This document shows, piece after piece, positions 1-11,860 of a DNA stretch of 64,000 nucleotides; position 1 is the first letter of the stretch, and the number at the start of each line of letters is the position of its first letter. The notes under the pieces are model-generated. The model was not told where the DNA came from. It worked only from the letters and a program-made list of their open reading frames with translations, and did no database searches. Made by a program: the position numbers and the translations under genes. The stretch comes from Uloborus plumipes. Lineage: Eukaryota; Arthropoda; Arachnida; Araneae; Uloboridae. Location: positions 1 through 64,000 of the forward strand of contig JAXGGA010003448.1 in assembly GCA_038373865.1 (NCBI GenBank), in the 5' to 3' direction.

Positions 1-225
1 ACTGTAACGTTTAAAACTAAAAAAAAATCACTCTTCTACGACAAAAATTGACCGAGTTATGACGTTTTGAAAAATCAAGATTTTGCATTGTTTCATGACG
101 TCATCGAGAGATCGCTTTAGGGACCGTATGCGAAATCCTTCAAAATCTTGATTTTTCAAAACGTCATAACTCGGTCAATTTTTGTCGTAGAAGAGTGATT
201 TTTTTTTAGTTTTAAACGTTACAGT
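1..225. mobile_element. Foldback MITE, about 225 bp
   Basis: The two ends are near-perfect inverted copies: ACTGTAACGTTTAAAACT at the start and AGTTTTAAACGTTACAGT at the end. The arms are about 85 nt around a roughly 50-nt centre holding TGACGTCATCGAGAGATCG. No coding capacity. The window edge may cut its target-site duplication. Confidence 0.8.
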
Positions 226-411
226 GTCAAGAATGTTTTACTAAATATGATTGATAGGACTGGGGGGGCTGTATAAAAATTTAAATTTCGTAACTCTTTC
301 AAAATTTGATTTTTTGAAAAACATTGAATAGACCCAAAATTCCTTTCGTAATTTGGAGATTTTTTCCTAAATAAACTATATGCTTATCTCTAACGGTTTA
401 GAAATTAGCTA

Positions 412-1488
412 TTGGTCCACGATTGGAGTGGACACCCTGTATATGAATTAGTCTTAAAGTCTGCTTATGAATCATGCATCAGTACGTCGTCTGGACCAGA
501 ACCAGGACTATTTAAACGCTTCCAACAAGCTTGGACCAATATGGACACTTCTAAACATACTGCTGGAATTGATGATGAATTCGTTGCAAACAGTATTGGT
601 AAGGACAAAGAGATCGTGCTACTTTTTGCTAAAGAGTAGTTTTGTATACCAAAACCGAGAGATGACTACAAAGAGCTGTTGCATTTAGTTATTATATTTT
701 TAGGCGGACAAGAAGGGGATAACATTTTATTTCGATTACCTGGTGCTTTTCACCATGCCAGGTGGATGGCTAAAGCTATTTATTGTTTAAAAATATTTAT
801 GTTTCGAAATGAATTTCCACTGAATCAAAAGGAATACCAAGGAATAAGAGATGTTTGCATATTTATCATAAAGATGTACATTAAAGCATGGTACAACGCT
901 TCGTTAGCCTGTAAAGCCCAATATCAGGATTTGATGTTTTTGAAAGATCTTTATTTTTACAAAGAAACAAATAAAACAATTTCCGAAGTAACTACAGAAA
1001 AATTTTGCAGACATTTACGGTATCTTACTGAAGAATCAGTTGCTTTGGCATTTTTTTTATGATAATGTTCCTGTTGATCAGAAAAAGAAGATGGCAGAAG
1101 CATTTAAAGAAAAAGAATCAATTAATTGTGACTACAAGCGCCTGCAGTTGAAATCGGAGGAATTGATTGAGTTTACAAACAAAAACCTCCATAGCTTTGT
1201 ATCAAAAAGAACATCCAAGTTTTTTAAGCGGTTTAAAATACCCTTTGACTTTATTGCTCAAAACCCGTCCACCTGGAGTACTTTCATGATTATCAACTTG
1301 GCCTAACAGTAGTCAATAACTTAGCAGTTGTTAATAATACTGCAGAAAGAGGTGTAAAGCTTATGGAAGAATACAATAATATTATAACACACAATGATGA
1401 GCAAAAGCAATACCTACTGCAAATTGTTAAAGATTATCATAGCCGTTTCCCATCGTGTTCAAAGCATTTACTGACAAAAAGCTATTGA
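412..1488 (+). pseudogene. Broken transposase of an 8-bp-TSD DNA transposon family
   Basis: Frame fragments at 412-639, 679-1062, 1040-1306 and 1291-1488 together read like the C-terminal half of a transposase. Markers are GIDDEFV, PGAFHHARWMAKAIY, VCIFIIKMYIKAW, FCRHLRYLTEESV and NNTAERGVKLMEEYN. One stop (637-639) and at least two frameshifts (about 1050, in a T run, and about 1290) break it. The same family supplies the foldback at 32112-36996. The right end is likely at 1829, where CCACCCTA mirrors the TAGGGTG end of that element. I know the family only as a repetitive arthropod protein and give it no class name. Confidence 0.65.
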
Positions 1489-2963
1489 ACTAGTATTATT
1501 ACAGCTTAACATTATAGAAATTTGATTTAGAGTTAAGCAATTCATGTCCTCCTTATCTTATTTTTCTACAAAATATTACTTATACTTAAATGATTAAAAG
1601 ATTACTTAAATGATTAATACTTAAATGAAGTTATTAAAAGATGTTTTGAAAATTTACTAATTTCGCTGTATTTTTTCATTTTTCATCCCCTTTGAGGCAC
1701 GTGTTATTATTGAAATATTTTAAAATAATTTTTACTACTTACTTACTAACCCCAAAGGAAAAAAAATAGGGGGTAAGACTTATGAAAATATGAAATTAAT
1801 TTTTTGACCATATGCTAAGGACCACCCTACTGTGACATCCATCCTGTTAAAAAAATATTTCTATAATTTGTTGTCCTTAAAAGTAGGCTTAAATTGCAGA
1901 AAAATTAGCACTTCCTTTTTCTGGAACTACGAATAACAAGAATATCCAACGCTATAAAAAATTTTCCTCTACTTATTATGAGTACTACATCGCTGTCGAT
2001 GTGTACGAAACATTGATATTTTCGTTAAAACATTGACGTATGAGAGGCGATGTTTTTCACAACAGAGAGATTTTGCACACTCTGTTCTTCGATCCTGATG
2101 GTTTATAATGAGATTAAAATTCTAAGAAAAAGGATATCACAATATAATTCACGTTTTAAAACTGCAATTGACTATGAAATAAATTTATTACAACAAATAT
2201 TTTTTCTTACGATCTGTTTATACTTTTATTTCCTTGAGTTATCTAGTTTGAATACTCCTGAATATAGTTTAAAAAAATAAAAAATACGCTTTTAAAATTT
2301 ATCAAATTAAAAAGAAGATTTTCAAAACTATTGAATGTCCGCTAAGTTTACATGTACTTATAATACATCAATATGTAATACAGGTTAACCATAGTTTATA
2401 GTTCAGTATTGATAATAGTATTAAATATATTACTTTTATATTTTCAAAGAACGTAAAGTTTACCTTTAATTTACAGTTACATAAAAACAACTGAAGCACT
2501 TGTAAAACATCAACATATAACATAGTTTAGCCTTTAGTATTAATAATAGTATTAAATATATTACTTTTATTTTTATGGAGAACGTGAATTTTATCTTTTA
2601 CTCAGTGTTACATACATACATACAAACAAACCCACGTGTGAAACTAATAAAAGCGTATTAAAAATATCATCAATTTCTCTTATTAGTGGGCATTAGTGAT
2701 GGAATATTTTATTTTTGCGAAAGTTAATTAATCCTTCATACGACTTGATTTGAAAATAAAGTAGTTTTTGTAATGCGTGTGTTAATGTAATTATTATTGA
2801 ATTTTCGCAGACAAACCAAAAATCTTAGTTATTAATTAATAAGTATAGAATGTGAAATTACTTTTCTAGCGAAAGTATTTGTTAAAGGTCTGAAGGCTTA
2901 AATGTATATAAAAAGTTTGATGTTACAGAACATAGATATTTTTCGATTGAAGTATGGATACCG
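1489..2963. other. Noncoding A+T-rich DNA
   Basis: The tail of the transposon relic runs to about 1829. The rest is A+T-rich with no coding signal. TTAATATTAATAATAGTATTAAATATATTACTTTTAT-like stretches recur near 2405-2440 and 2530-2570, suggesting a diverged local duplication. Confidence 0.5.
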
Positions 2964-3141
2964 TCGATGTTTTAATTTTGAACATCGATGTTCTGAAACA
3001 TCGATGTCACACCACCATTTGCTATGTCTTTATTTGGTTCTTATTTATTTAATCGATGTTTTAATTTTAAACATTGATGTTCTGAAACATCGATGTCACA
3101 CCACTATTTGCTATGTCTTTATTTGGTTCTTATTTATTTAT
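2964..3141. repeat. Two tandem copies of an 89-bp unit
   Basis: The sequence from TCGATGTTTTAATTTT at 2964 is repeated from 3053 with only a few changes (TGAACATCGA against TAAACATTGA; CACCAC against CACCACT). Each unit contains the inverted pair CATCGATGTTC and GAAACATCGATG. The 107-aa reading frame across it is a by-product of the repeat. Confidence 0.85.
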
Positions 3142-3839
3142 TTATTTATTCATTCTTTCATCCTCGTTTTTTTTTCAGTATTACAGCAGTTCAAATACTT
3201 TCCTGGTGAGGTCTCATTGCGTTAAAACATTACGTTTTAAAACTTTGTTTGAATGATATTGGAATAAACATCACTTTTTTTTTAGGTTTAAAATGCTTCA
3301 ACAAATATTCAAGCTATATTTTAAGAAAATCGGCAAACGTGTTGCCCATAACTGCATAAAAACAAATTCCCAAGCTGACAAAACGCAAATACTCGTGCTG
3401 AAACAAACAGCTGTTGTTTTCTCAGCTAAAATAGCAATTATAAAACAAAAGTGCGGGAAAAAACATTGAACAAATGTATCTACTGCGTATAATCGTGCTT
3501 CTTTGATAAAACAAAGATTCGTTTTTTCTGTAAATCTTTAGTACGTAGTGGGATTCTAATTTTGCTAAAAAAGAAATAAATGAATAAACAGACGTTGCTT
3601 TCATACATTAACACATTCTGCAACACTTTCATAAAAGAGATTTTAAAGCACTTACACGGCAGGTTAGAGTAAGATTGCTTTTTCTCTCTGCATATTAGGT
3701 TTTATTGCTTGAAATAATTAGAATACTTTTCTGAGATAATGACTCAAGTTGCATAAAAACGTACTTTTAGAATCTTCCTAAAATGAACTTTTTCAGTTAT
3801 ATTCATTTTCATTACTTTTATTTTATTTTTATTTTCCAG
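3142..3839. other. Noncoding, upstream of first visible exon
   Basis: A+T-rich. A 27-nt stretch at 3179-3205 has TTTTTTTTTCAG before and GTGAGG after it, but its peptide does not fit an F-BAR start, so it is not called. Confidence 0.5.
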
Positions 3840-3909
3840 ACTTTCTTATCACAGCTCTCTCTTCACAAGTTGGGAAGTATTACTTCAAGAAATCGAAGTT
3901 GACTCGCAA
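3840..3909 (+). CDS. F-BAR gene, first visible exon (F-BAR helix 2 region)
   Basis: The exon is 70 nt, preceded by a pyrimidine-rich tract and TTTTCCAG and followed by GTAAGT. The first base finishes a codon begun in an exon not seen; 23 codons follow, reading LSYHSSLFTSWEVLLQEIEV then DSQ. The pattern small-x-H-S-S-L-x-x-S-W-x-x-L-L-x-E is typical of the middle of an F-BAR domain, where the helices form the dimer core. It ends in phase 0 and runs straight into VHGDIARSL of the next exon, which fits the family. The preceding exon, which should carry the FCH start and the YAKxLxxL helix, was not found in 1-3839. Confidence 0.8.
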
Positions 3910-4550
3910 GTAAGTCACTCAACGTTTCTTTTATTTCCGGAACTTTTTGCTTCTAAAGCGCTTTTTGCTTTTTTACTCCTGAGTGGGACGTAGAAACAAA
4001 ACGTAAAGCGGAGGAAAGCCAGTGGCGTAAAAAATAAACCCGCCGAGGGAAGAAAAGTGTTTCCGAATTACATACTCCGCTTTCTCCCCCGATACACACC
4101 TTTTAGAACCTCTCTTTGTGTGAATTCCATTTTTTCATTCCCTCAGGGATTTGGAGGCCTTACAATTTCTGAAGAGTTGTCTTTTCAGGATGAAAAGTTT
4201 GACCTCTCGCTTTTAAAACTCATTTTCTGTTGTAAGACAAAAAACAATTGGCAAAAAACTAACGGTATGCAGTTCTAAAACTTAGCACTGTCAATGAAGT
4301 TAACTGTAAAATGTTTTAAAGTATTCCATGTCAATGAAGTTAACTAAAATGTTTTGAACAATTCCATAAAGCATCACAATTTTTGTCAATTTTGTAAAGC
4401 AACCGTTGTTTCTTATTATTACTAACCGTATAGTTAAAATGCTTATGCGTAACGCAGGCCCTTACTTATTTTTACTTTCTGGCTACGAATGCTTATTTTT
4501 TGTCATTCCTTTACCTGGAAATAAGAAAAAATAAGCCTTAAGCCGTCTCT

Positions 4551-4725
4551 ATTTCTTCGAACTTAACCACAGCATTCTTTGCTGTGGTCAAGTTCGGCTT
4601 AGTAAATCAGTTTCATCTACCAGTCTGAAGGTAACCTCAGGTTGGGTGATGGGACTTCTGCCTCCAGCTCGGTGACTGACTATTTCTGACTGATGAGTCC
4701 ATAACAAGAACGAAATTACAATCTC
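4551..4725 (+). repeat. Hammerhead-bearing repeat, copy A (decayed)
   Basis: CTGATGAGTCC at 4690-4700, then a 7-nt loop, GAAC and GAAA. Stem II is GUCC against GAAC, one mismatch from the GGAC of copy C. Upstream parts GCTGTGGTCA and TTCTGCCTCCAGCTC are shared with copy B. Probably inactive. Confidence 0.6.
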
Positions 4726-5067
4726 AGGATGTCATAACTCGGTTGTAGGTACATTTTTTTTTTTTTTCAAAAAAGTTTTGCACACAACAGAAAAATCCAA
4801 TTACAGTGGTAAATGACATAAAAATAATACTGCTTGAGTTTCTGCCTTTAACCCAGCTGATGGAAGGTAATTTACTGCATGCACACATGTTTACATAAAA
4901 TTGCTTGCATATCTTAACGGCATATCTTAACGGCATACCTTAACTGCATATCTTAACTACGGACTTGAGAATCTTAAGTCCGTAGTGAAGAAATAGAGAA
5001 TACTGTCTGATTTTCTTGGGTAAAAATATCCGTGTATTTACGCATGCGTCAGATCTTCTCCGATCTT

Positions 5068-5262
5068 ACAAAATAGGGGTGATAGGCAAGATCGCAATAA
5101 GGGGAAGAATAATAAGAAGCATTTTGAGCCATATCAAACAACGTGGAACGATGCTAATTTCAAATACATAGTTGAGTTGAATGTGTCAAAAGGATAGGAA
5201 ATGTAAGTTATAAATTGAAAACTTCGGAAAGTTCCCAATCACAACCCATCACCCCTATTTTA
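5068..5262. repeat. Inverted pair AAAATAGGGGTGAT / ATCACCCCTATTTT
   Basis: The motif AAAATAGGGGTGAT near 5069 has its reverse complement ATCACCCCTATTTT near 5247. It could be a small MITE with worn ends; no target duplication is visible. Confidence 0.4.
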
Positions 5263-5734
5263 AGTGGAATGGTTCCCGAGTGCTATGCGCGGTTTTCATG
5301 GACGGACAGTAGCTTCTTTTGCTTGATGGAAGCAAAATCTTTATTCTCTTCTTCTTTTCCAACCCAAACACTGAACTTCTGTTGGCCATTACTATTTGAC
5401 GACTTTGTCCATAGTTCTTATTTGGGCTAAACTGCGAGAACTTGGTTGTGGTGAGTTCACAAAAGCCTTTGTTATATTGCATATAATATTGCAATGTAGG
5501 GGAAGCGAAATGTCAACAGCCTCAAATCAACACTCTACAGAAGTTATTAAACTAAAAGAATAAAACGTATCGGATTATTCAATAAGCTGTCTGGAGTGGA
5601 ACCCATTATATTGTAAAATAAAAAGTAGGAAGCGGTTTGCATAATATTACTAACAGGTTGCAGCATTAAAACACGAAAAAATAATATCAAATGGGGCAAA
5701 GAGTTAATGCACGTTTCTCAAAGTTACCCTTAAT

Positions 5735-5765
5735 CAGTGGTGCCCATATATGGCCTGCGGGTCGC
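5735..5765. repeat. Solitary hAT-like terminus
   Basis: CAGTGGTGCCCATATATGGC then CTGCGGGTCGCA resembles the CAGTGGTTCCCAACC...GGCC ends of hAT elements. I find no matching opposite end, so this is a fragment at best. Confidence 0.35.
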
Positions 5766-7179
5766 ACACCCTTCCCACGAAGCTAACGCGTGTGGTCCGT
5801 TGTTTGGTAAATGTTACAAATCGAAAATCACGATTGACGACAATGGTAATAATTCTTGTCAAAATAATCAGAAATTGTTTTTTAAAAAACAGATGCATTT
5901 AATAAAAGAAGCATACAGAAGTTATAACAACTGCTATTGGTTTTTAATTTTCTTTCCGTTTCCATATTGTCCCTTGTTATTTATCGAAAATTCTCATAAA
6001 CCTGGTTTCAAACGAACAAGATCGTTACATTCTCAATATCCACTGCCCACAATGTAATATTTTTTATGAATTCATAGAAAAACTGTAAAAAAAAATACTC
6101 GAAGCCGAAAAAACCTAAAACATTTAAATTTAAAAAAAAACTGCACTTTTAAATGTAATACGTGACATCTTCAAATCATACACTAATAAATATGGTGTGA
6201 ACAATGAAATAGTTTCCGAATAAATTATATTGATCTGTTTATTGAGACTCTTCAATAAATCCACTTTCTGTATGAAATATCCTTTTCTGTTTTCAAAAAA
6301 ATTTCTATTCATTCTCTCATAACAAAATGAATTATAACTTCTGTCCAACGTTAATTTTTCTCTTCACTTTTCAAAAAAAAAAGTATCAAGCAATTTATTC
6401 AGTTAAACCATTCCTTGAAACTCATAAAAATCTGAGAAATTCGCTTAATTTCATGTCACTGTAACATGAGAGGTTTATTAAAACTTTTATTTATCTCTTC
6501 TCGTATGTGATTTTTCTTCTAAACGTTGTTCAAATTTGAGACAGGGATTTCAATTATGCGTCTTAATGGGCGGATATCTTTCATTTCGTACGGAACAATT
6601 AATTAAAAGAATCCGGGATTCAACTAGCACACGACAATTATTTCAATTATGAAAAATCTTTTATTCTTTACGTCCTCATTAAAGTGCTAATTATTCATAA
6701 TGGGGAAACAGTGACACGTCATGAAAACCTTACATTTTTTTTATAAACTAGTAAATTTATACGAAATATAATAAGGGGATAAAAATATCAAAAAAAAGGC
6801 TTAGAAAATTTTGGGTTATTTCTTTGGTAACGTCAATCAAGAGTCTTTTGTCTTCTACGTGCATTTACTTAAATACAGATTGATGATTGGTTTTGCAATC
6901 TTTTTTATTCATTCATTAATTTTGAAAATGCATATGTTTTCAGGCTATAGATATATCTTTGGATTTTTTAAGAGAAATTGTTTGCTTTTACTGTAATCAT
7001 AAATAGCTAGCTCATTCGGGATCTGGTGACATTGATAAATGTTATGCAAGCAAAAACGGATAGGGTATCAAAATTACAAGAAACTATTGATGTATAGTGC
7101 ATTAAAAAGTTTACAAGCACGAATGATAACATGTAACTGTATACAGTTGAGGAGACCTGGTATTTTGATGATTTGTAAC

Positions 7180-8288
7180 CAGGGTTGTTTGATTTCGTCT
7201 GGGGTGGAAAAAACCGCCGGAAAAAACCGCTCCGGACAAAATAGCATTCTGTCCATTTCGTCCATTTTGTCCACTTTAAAGAAAATGACAGTTCTTGATT
7301 AAAAAATCCAAAGTTTAAAAGTTAAGTTTTAAAATATTGATTTTTTTCAATGAGGTAATAATTTTATTATCAAAATTAGCACACATAATTATGTATACAA
7401 ACAAATATTTAATGAACAACAGATACTATAAAAATATAGTATCTGTATAAAATAAACGAATGTTAACGACAAGATTTAATGCTTATGAAAGCACACATTA
7501 GCAATAAATAATTTTAAGATGTTTATTTGTTGTGAAAGAGTTTCATTGCCAATAATAAAAATGTATATAAAATATAAAAGTAGAAATAAAAATTTTAAAA
7601 GATTTGAGAAAGAAAATTTTGCCATGAAATGAAATATGTTCCTATAATAACATTAATGTATCCATAAAACAATGCTGTGTACATAAATATTTTACAATGG
7701 GGCAACATTCATTAAATCCTCAAAAAATATAACGTAAAATTACCAAATGAATCAAAATTAAACCAATATTTCTTGTAACATCTAATGTATTTTCAAATAC
7801 AAATGATATGCATTTATATGTGTATTTAATTCAAACAAAATTTAAATATAGAATTTATGAGAAAATATCATATAAAGTTTTCTTTTTAAGGGATTGTATT
7901 GTGTTAATAAATATCTAATGTAATAGAATACTCTTTAATTTTTTTTTTTAAATATATATTAAAGAAAACTTTTTTTTTCTATTTGTCTACTCTACAATAA
8001 TGTAATTACACTCAATAGTTTTTTCACTGTGTTAAATTTTATTTCTTTCAAATAAAATTAGTTAAAAATCAATGGGTTAATTGCCATTTTTTTTTGTATG
8101 ATGCCATCATTCTATTTTGAAAAATGGGTAATGCAAGAGAGATACTAATTGTACATCATAACATTTTTATACATCAAACGTATGAACAAAATGTGTTTTT
8201 TCTTTCATTTCTTCCATGTTGTCCATTTCGTCCATTTCTTCCGTCGTCCCGGACTTTTTACAAACAAGTGGACGAAATGACAACCCTG
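7180..8288. mobile_element. Non-autonomous hAT element, 1109 bp, with 8-bp TSD
   Basis: Ends are CAGGGTTGTTTGATTTCGTC and (inverted) CAGGGTTGTCATTTCGTCC. They are flanked by a perfect 8-bp duplication TTTGTAAC at 7172-7179 and 8289-8296. Subterminal TGTCCATTTCGTCCATTT occurs near both ends. The interior is A+T-rich with no transposase. An 8-bp duplication and CAGGG ends are classic hAT traits. Confidence 0.88.
7419..7446. repeat. Perfect 12-bp hairpin in the hAT element
   Basis: ACAGATACTATA, a 4-nt AAAA loop, then TATAGTATCTGT. It lies inside the hAT element. Confidence 0.8.
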
Positions 8289-10285
8289 TTTGTAACTAAT
8301 TCTATGTTCCAAAACAAAATTTTGTGATAGATTATTTCTTTTTTCCTGTCAACTATTAATTTTAAAACCTTTTTTGACAAAATTGATTTCTAAATAAAAA
8401 AAATAAATACAGACTATTTCCGTGGATTAAGTTGATATACAAATGAATAAGCTGTCACGCTGACGAAGCATATTTGACATTTTAGTCATTAGATGATAAA
8501 CGTACATTGGATTTGCAATTAATACATACATAAGTATGAACATTTTCTCCGAAATACACTCTTTCGATAATTTCAAGAGAAATTTATATCAGGCCCTTGC
8601 ACCTACTAAGTGAATAATGAAGTTCTTGGCTGAATCTTAATAACCAAGAATACAAAATCTAAAGTATGATTAACAGCTTTATGATGATGATTGCAAATGC
8701 CGAGCATAAACGCTTAAGCCGACAAGGAAAGAAAACTGAATTATTTCAAATTTTTATCTTTTGCCTGTTTCTGTTTGTCAAAAAATAAAATACTTTCAAT
8801 TAATTTTAGCATAAGGCTTTCAACATGATTTTCAGTTTTCCCTCTTGATTTTGCTTCTGCTACTAAGAAACTTTACTAGAGGTGAACTCTCCTTTTCCAT
8901 GCTTTTCATATCATTTCGAAAACATTTAAATTTATTTAACTTTTGAATTCGTTTAGACTCTTCAAGTCCATCTTAGTATTAGATCGGCAATCAGGGTCTG
9001 GATTTATTTTTTTTTAACTTAGTATTTTTTAGTCTTAGTACTTATTTTACCTTTATACTCGAATGCAAATATTGTTAATTTTTCAATATCTTTGAGTAAA
9101 TATTATTTTTCGTCGTGTTTAGTGTCGACAATAATGCATATTATTTCTGAACGAACCTAGAAAGGACTTTTAGCAAATGCTATTCACCGTTCGTAATTTT
9201 GTAAGTAGGATAAAATCTTCCTGATAAAGAATGGCCATTTTTCATTTTTCAGTCGTGAGGCGTGTCACTATAGTAAATACCAAAGGTATTTCAACGTTTG
9301 CTCTTGCTTCGTTCTCCCTTCTTTTAGTCACGGAAAGGTTAATAATTCAAAGAAATGAATGCAGCTTTGCACGTCTTTGTTTCTTTTTCTCTACAGATTC
9401 AATGTTTGTTCTTTTTGTTTATGTTTCCCAACTCTGTGATTAAAATTATATTGATGGGAAGACTTAATCATTTTCTTAAGAAGAAAAGCTCGGAGGCTTT
9501 GAAGTAATTTTGTGTAAAATAACTTATTAAATAAGAGGAATGCAATACTGTATATGATAAAAGATACTCTAGTTGAATTGTACATTATTAAAAAACACAC
9601 TCACGAACAAAAGCAACATGAACGAACGTTTTTTGACCAGACTGCATACAAAACTGAAATAGCATTGGTGTTGCCAAACAAAAAGACAAAATCGAATAAG
9701 GATTACGATAAAATTCAATGCATCAAATCGTGGTAAATTTATTGTGTGATAAATTTCTCTCTTTATTTAATATGTTTTCCAATTACTGAAAGGTTCATGA
9801 AATAACAGTTATACTGTTATTATTAATAATGAGAAAACCCAAATAAGTAACAATCAAAAAGCATATTAAAGGATTTTTTGAAAGCATTCACCATTGTCCC
9901 TCGTTCTTTCGTTATCGAAGAATGACACCTTAAACCTTAAAGTCTGCCGAAACTTGAAGAAAAGTTGCCAAGCTTAACGAGTTCTGTTAAGTAATGGAAG
10001 ATACCTTTCACACGCTTTACATACGAATGCCCTGCTACATGTAGATGGTGAAATCATATGGCACCTTTAAGTTCTCGCGAAGTCTTTAAATTAACCTTAT
10101 GAAAAAATATAAAAAAATCCCAGACTTTCAGAATTAATACTTCAGTAGGGTTGGAACGAGGGCAAGTAATTTTGCGTCACAAGTATTTTCAAAATGCTCT
10201 TTCGAATGCTACCTATTTATTTTTTTTAATTTTCTTACACTAATCATATGAGGTACCCTCTTGAGTTATTTATTGCGTGATAAAA

Positions 10286-10533
10286 TTGAATCGTTTATTT
10301 AAGAAACCAGTCAACAAACGAGCCCTAAACCCTCGAAAACGCATTTTTACGCATATTTAAGAATTTTCTATAAAGGTTACAACATTTTAAACTGAAAGGT
10401 GCACATATTTAGAGATATTTCTTTCAGTAAAAAGTGTTGTCGTCATGATTGAATAATTTAATGTGATGCTATAATATTTTCTCAAAATTAGAAATTTTGT
10501 CTGTTGACTGGTTTTCGAAATAAACGATTGAAT
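10286..10533. mobile_element. MITE with about 30-bp inverted ends, 248 bp
   Basis: The left end GAATCGTTTATTT...ACCAGTCAACA matches the inverse of the right end TGTTGACTGGT...AAATAAACGATT. A diverged relative with the same right end (GAAATAAACGATTGAATT) and interior TTCAGTAAAAAGTGTTGT / TTTAGTAAAAAAGAGTTGT is at about 21390-21612. Confidence 0.65.
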
Positions 10534-11589
10534 TAAAGATAAATATGAATTAAATAAATCAAATATAATAACACGGATACAATAAAATAAACATATCTTC
10601 ATAAATGTGCAATGAAGATTCATTAAGACAAAGTTACGTTTCCTGTCTCTTGAGAAATGAAGATTTTTAATCATTGCAACAAATTCTCCCTTCGCTTGGA
10701 AAGTTATTGAAGATAGTAGCTTACTGGTTTTAATTCTAATTAATCCTTATTCCTGTCATTTGATGAACTTTACTTGTGCAACATCATTTGGTTCGCTTGC
10801 TAAAACATGCTGCTAATTAATTAATTCCGTGCATTTTTTCTCTATTAACTTGAGTAATGCTTTTTAGTGAAAAAAAAATAAAAACAAGAATTCTAATTTA
10901 AAAGAGTACTATATTTTAAGTCTCGACAACCTGTCGTAAAAACAAAAGAAAATTCCTTATAAAAACAAATCTTCAGCAAGAAACAAAACTTTCAGAGGAA
11001 GAAAAAAATTAAGAATCGCTTCGTCGAAATAGATAAATTTCTCATGAAGAAGTCTACGATCCTGGAATTGATTGCATTTCTCTGCAATCAGAAAAGCTCA
11101 CGCAATGAACAAATCATCCACTTGTAGCATTTCAGAAATTAAAAAAAAAAGGTTCTTTGCATTTTTTTCATGCAATGCTATTTGAATCAGTAATTGAAAT
11201 TTTTATCCTCACAATCGTTGACTCTATTTAAAACGTATTGGTAATTACTTTATTAAACTCCAAGTCCATGTTACATGGATACCTGATTTAAGCAGGACTC
11301 CCGAAATTTAAAAGCATCATATACTAAAATTCAAAAATTTCCTCAAAAAAACTAATAAAGTAAATTTATTTACATCCTACAAGCTGTATAAATTGGAAAT
11401 GAATTTCAAACCGTTATAAATGTATACATGTATACAAGTATTAAATAATAAAGATTTATTTGATATGTATTGTTCCCACCCCAAAGTTATGTAAAATTGA
11501 ATACGTATTAAAGTAGCAGACAGACAGATGAATGGACAGATCGACATCCCGAATGCCGATAGACACACGTAGTGATGTATTTCATGTAG

Positions 11590-11860
11590 TTTTGCCTTAG
11601 CCCTGACTTAGGGCGGTAACTTACTACTTTATACACAACCTACGCCTTCTTTTTACGACTTGAACCGTACCACTGCTGTGGTCACTCGGTGGTGAGCTAT
11701 TTTTACATTAACAACCAGTTTTTTTTCGCACTCTTAGCTTCTATAAGAGAATTTCTGCCTCCAGCTCAGTTGCTGTCTAAGTCAGGCTGATGATTTCTAA
11801 TGAGGTTCAAACTGCTGTATCTGGATTACATAGCCTAGCTGGTGTTGTGGTTCATTGTGT
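11590..11860 (+). repeat. Hammerhead-bearing repeat, copy B (decayed, near full unit)
   Basis: It starts CCTTAGCCCTGACTTAGGGC, carries CCACTGCTGTGGTCACTCGG and TTCTGCCTCCAGCTCAG, then CTGATGA, TTTC, loop TAATGA, GGTT, CAAAC and TATCTGGATTACATAG. The hammerhead core is mutated (stem II and GAAAC to CAAAC), so it should not cleave. Its start matches the sequence downstream of the ribozyme in copy C, which suggests head-to-tail units of about 250-270 nt. Confidence 0.6.

Noticed and set aside
3179..3205. 27-nt segment between AG and GT, candidate microexon
   Set aside because: The peptide does not fit the start of an F-BAR domain and short AG..GT pairs are common.
2902..3225. 107-codon open frame
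   Set aside because: Produced by the 89-bp tandem repeat.
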